Shown: in pieces, positions 62,863-64,000 of the stretch
Position numbering within the stretch: the first letter of the stretch is position 1
Layout of the letters: each line of letters opens with the position of its first letter
Source: Saitoella complicata NRRL Y-17804
Taxonomy: Eukaryota > Ascomycota > Saitoellomycetes > Saitoellales > Saitoellaceae
Reading direction: 5' to 3'
NCBI RefSeq assembly: GCF_001661265.1
Contig: NW_017567005.1
Coordinates: 310,001 to 374,000, forward strand
Length of the DNA stretch: 64,000 nt
Made by a program: the position numbers and the translations under genes
The notes under the pieces: generated by a model
Databases searched by the model: none
The model's input: only the letters and a program-made list of their open reading frames with translations
What the model was told of the DNA's origin: nothing

Positions 62863-64000
62863 CTAATACTCCAAGGCCTGCTCAAACAGCTTCGCCAAGC
62901 TCTCCCTCGTAACCTCCTCTGGCTCAGGCGCCAACATCAACACCCTGCGCTGCGGCAACGTTCCCTCAACCAGATTCGGGATGTCACTCCTCTCGTAACC
63001 CAACTGACTAATACCCCTTGGTTGATCTCCCAACCCGACCAGGAATTTGGCGATCGCCTCCGAGAGGATTGGACCAGCGTCCTCCTTACGGGCATTCGAG
63101 GTGTCTACTCCGAATATTTTTGCAATTTCGAGGTGACGCTCGGGGTTTGCTGGAGCGGTAAAATTGAATACAGCGGGCGCGGTGACGGCGACCGAAACAC
63201 CGTGCGGCACGATGGGGTGATCCACCGCGTACCCAGCATGCTTGTAGCTCTTGTTCATTCCGGACAAGGGGTATGACATGCCGTGACACAAATGCACACC
63301 AGCATTTCCGAACCCGATACCGGCGAAGGTAGCGGCGAGGAGCATTTGTCCCTGAGCAAAGTGGTCTCCGGGGTCCTTGACGCAGCGGGGAAGGTACTCA
63401 ACCACCATCTTCAAGGCGGTAATGGACCAGATGTCAGAGATTGGATTTGCGCCCTGGTAGGCGGGGCGGAGGAGGGGGTTGGTGGGGCGTGGGGTACGCT
63501 CGTTGTAAGGAATTGCGGTGTAGGATTCGATGGAGTGACACAGAACATCGAGTCCGGAGGAGGCGAAGACGGCGGAAGGCATAGTGCGGACGTTGAGAGG
63601 GTCTACGACACCAAGAAGTGGCTTAAGGTTTCGGTGTGCGATACCAGTTTTCGTCTTGTGGGACTGGAGATCGAAGATTGCGGTTCCGGTGGTTTCGGAT
63701 CCCGTTCCGGCGGTGGTAGGAACTGCAATGAGAGGGTGAAGGCGCTTACCCACTGGAAGTCCCTTTCCGAGCGGCGCGTTGACGAAATCCATGAAGTCTG
63801 CGTCGGGATAGCAGGTGTAAAGGTTTGCCAGCTTGGCGGTGTCCATGACTGATCCTCCTCCAACTGCGAGGAATGAGTCTACACCGGCATTCCGTGCGAA
63901 CTCGATGGCCTCCTTGATGGAAGTGTCCTTTGGCTCCACGCGGACATTGTCGAAAATGGCGTACGGTACACCCTGGGCCTCCAGACCTTCGATTGCCAAC
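62863..64000 (-). CDS. Iron-containing alcohol dehydrogenase, hydroxyacid-oxoacid transhydrogenase type (5' end outside window)
   Basis: The visible 378 residues lack the N terminus, which lies beyond the window; the stop is at 62863. The family nucleotide motif GGGSVMDTAKLANLY, the conserved GTGSETTGTAIF, and metal-binding stretches HSIESYTA, LCHGMSYPL and YAVDHPIVPHGVSVAV mark a type III (iron-dependent) dehydrogenase. The segment AGYAVDHPIVPHG and the end (SLAKLFEQALEY) are most like ADHFE1/HOT, the mitochondrial enzyme that couples 4-hydroxybutyrate oxidation to 2-oxoglutarate reduction. No intron is seen in the part present. A presequence could not be checked. Confidence 0.9.
   Translation of the reverse strand, partial: LAIEGLEAQGVPYAIFDNVRVEPKDTSIKEAIEFARNAGVDSFLAVGGGSVMDTAKLANLYTCYPDADFMDFVNAPLGKGLPVGKRLHPLIAVPTTAGTGSETTGTAIFDLQSHKTKTGIAHRNLKPLLGVVDPLNVRTMPSAVFASSGLDVLCHSIESYTAIPYNERTPRPTNPLLRPAYQGANPISDIWSITALKMVVEYLPRCVKDPGDHFAQGQMLLAATFAGIGFGNAGVHLCHGMSYPLSGMNKSYKHAGYAVDHPIVPHGVSVAVTAPAVFNFTAPANPERHLEIAKIFGVDTSNARKEDAGPILSEAIAKFLVGLGDQPRGISQLGYERSDIPNLVEGTLPQRRVLMLAPEPEEVTRESLAKLFEQALEY

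Overview
This is nuclear DNA of a fungus, most likely a filamentous ascomycete. Gene density is high (about 35 protein genes in 64 kb). Introns are short (roughly 45-80 bp, GT-AG, sometimes with a CTAAC-type branch site), and the gene set is fungal: vigilin/Scp160, a double-domain glyoxalase I, BRCT-Myb-RCT Rap1, a Hul4-type HECT ligase, Trm6, Rei1, Tim17, an Ivy1-like protein, a Mam3-like CNNM protein, Lsb5 and Swf1. The class cannot be settled from sequence alone. No transposon, retroelement, CRISPR array or dense secondary-metabolite cluster was recognised.

Layout, left to right. 1-5.5 kb: 3' end of vigilin, glyoxalase I, an NTF2-like protein. 5.9-12.5 kb: a BTB protein, convergent with Rap1, then a GDP-mannose pyrophosphorylase-like protein. 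13.1-17.1 kb: poorly conserved genes (an orphan, a Myb/SANT-like gene, an intron-rich or decayed gene). 17.5-23.5 kb: a monocarboxylate-transporter-like MFS protein divergent from a HECT E3 ligase, then an unrecognised gene. 24.3-31.9 kb: a 946-residue orphan, an uncertain gene, a PRISE-type reductase, an orphan. 32.0-41.4 kb: Trm6, a LisH-WD40 protein, a phenol-hydroxylase-like flavoprotein, a possible small secreted peptide, an orphan, Rei1. 41.7-49.1 kb: a multi-exon membrane protein, a small basic protein, a coiled-coil protein, a three-knuckle CCHC protein. 49.7-58.1 kb: Tim17 divergent from an Ivy1-like gene, a CalB-type lipase lacking its N-terminal part, a Mam3-like protein divergent from a GPI-type wall protein, a repeat protein of mitochondria. 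58.4-64 kb: a RING protein, two identical inverted intron-bearing tRNA-His genes bracketing Lsb5, the palmitoyltransferase Swf1, and the 3' part of an iron-containing alcohol dehydrogenase.

The genes do not form one pathway; this is ordinary housekeeping chromosome with patches of fast-evolving genes at 13-17, 24-31 and 41-47 kb. The observations most worth following are a triplicated 5' splice site whose copies would add VSSG units in frame (47.3 kb), a homopolymer frame conflict in the Ivy1-like gene (51.45 kb), a lipase without its oxyanion half (52.4 kb), the inverted tRNA-His pair (59.1 and 61.2 kb), a four-fold repeat protein (56.9 kb), and several genes missed by simple reading-frame calls because they are cut by very short introns. 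Exon joins were made by eye from splice signals and frame continuity and have not been tested against transcripts.
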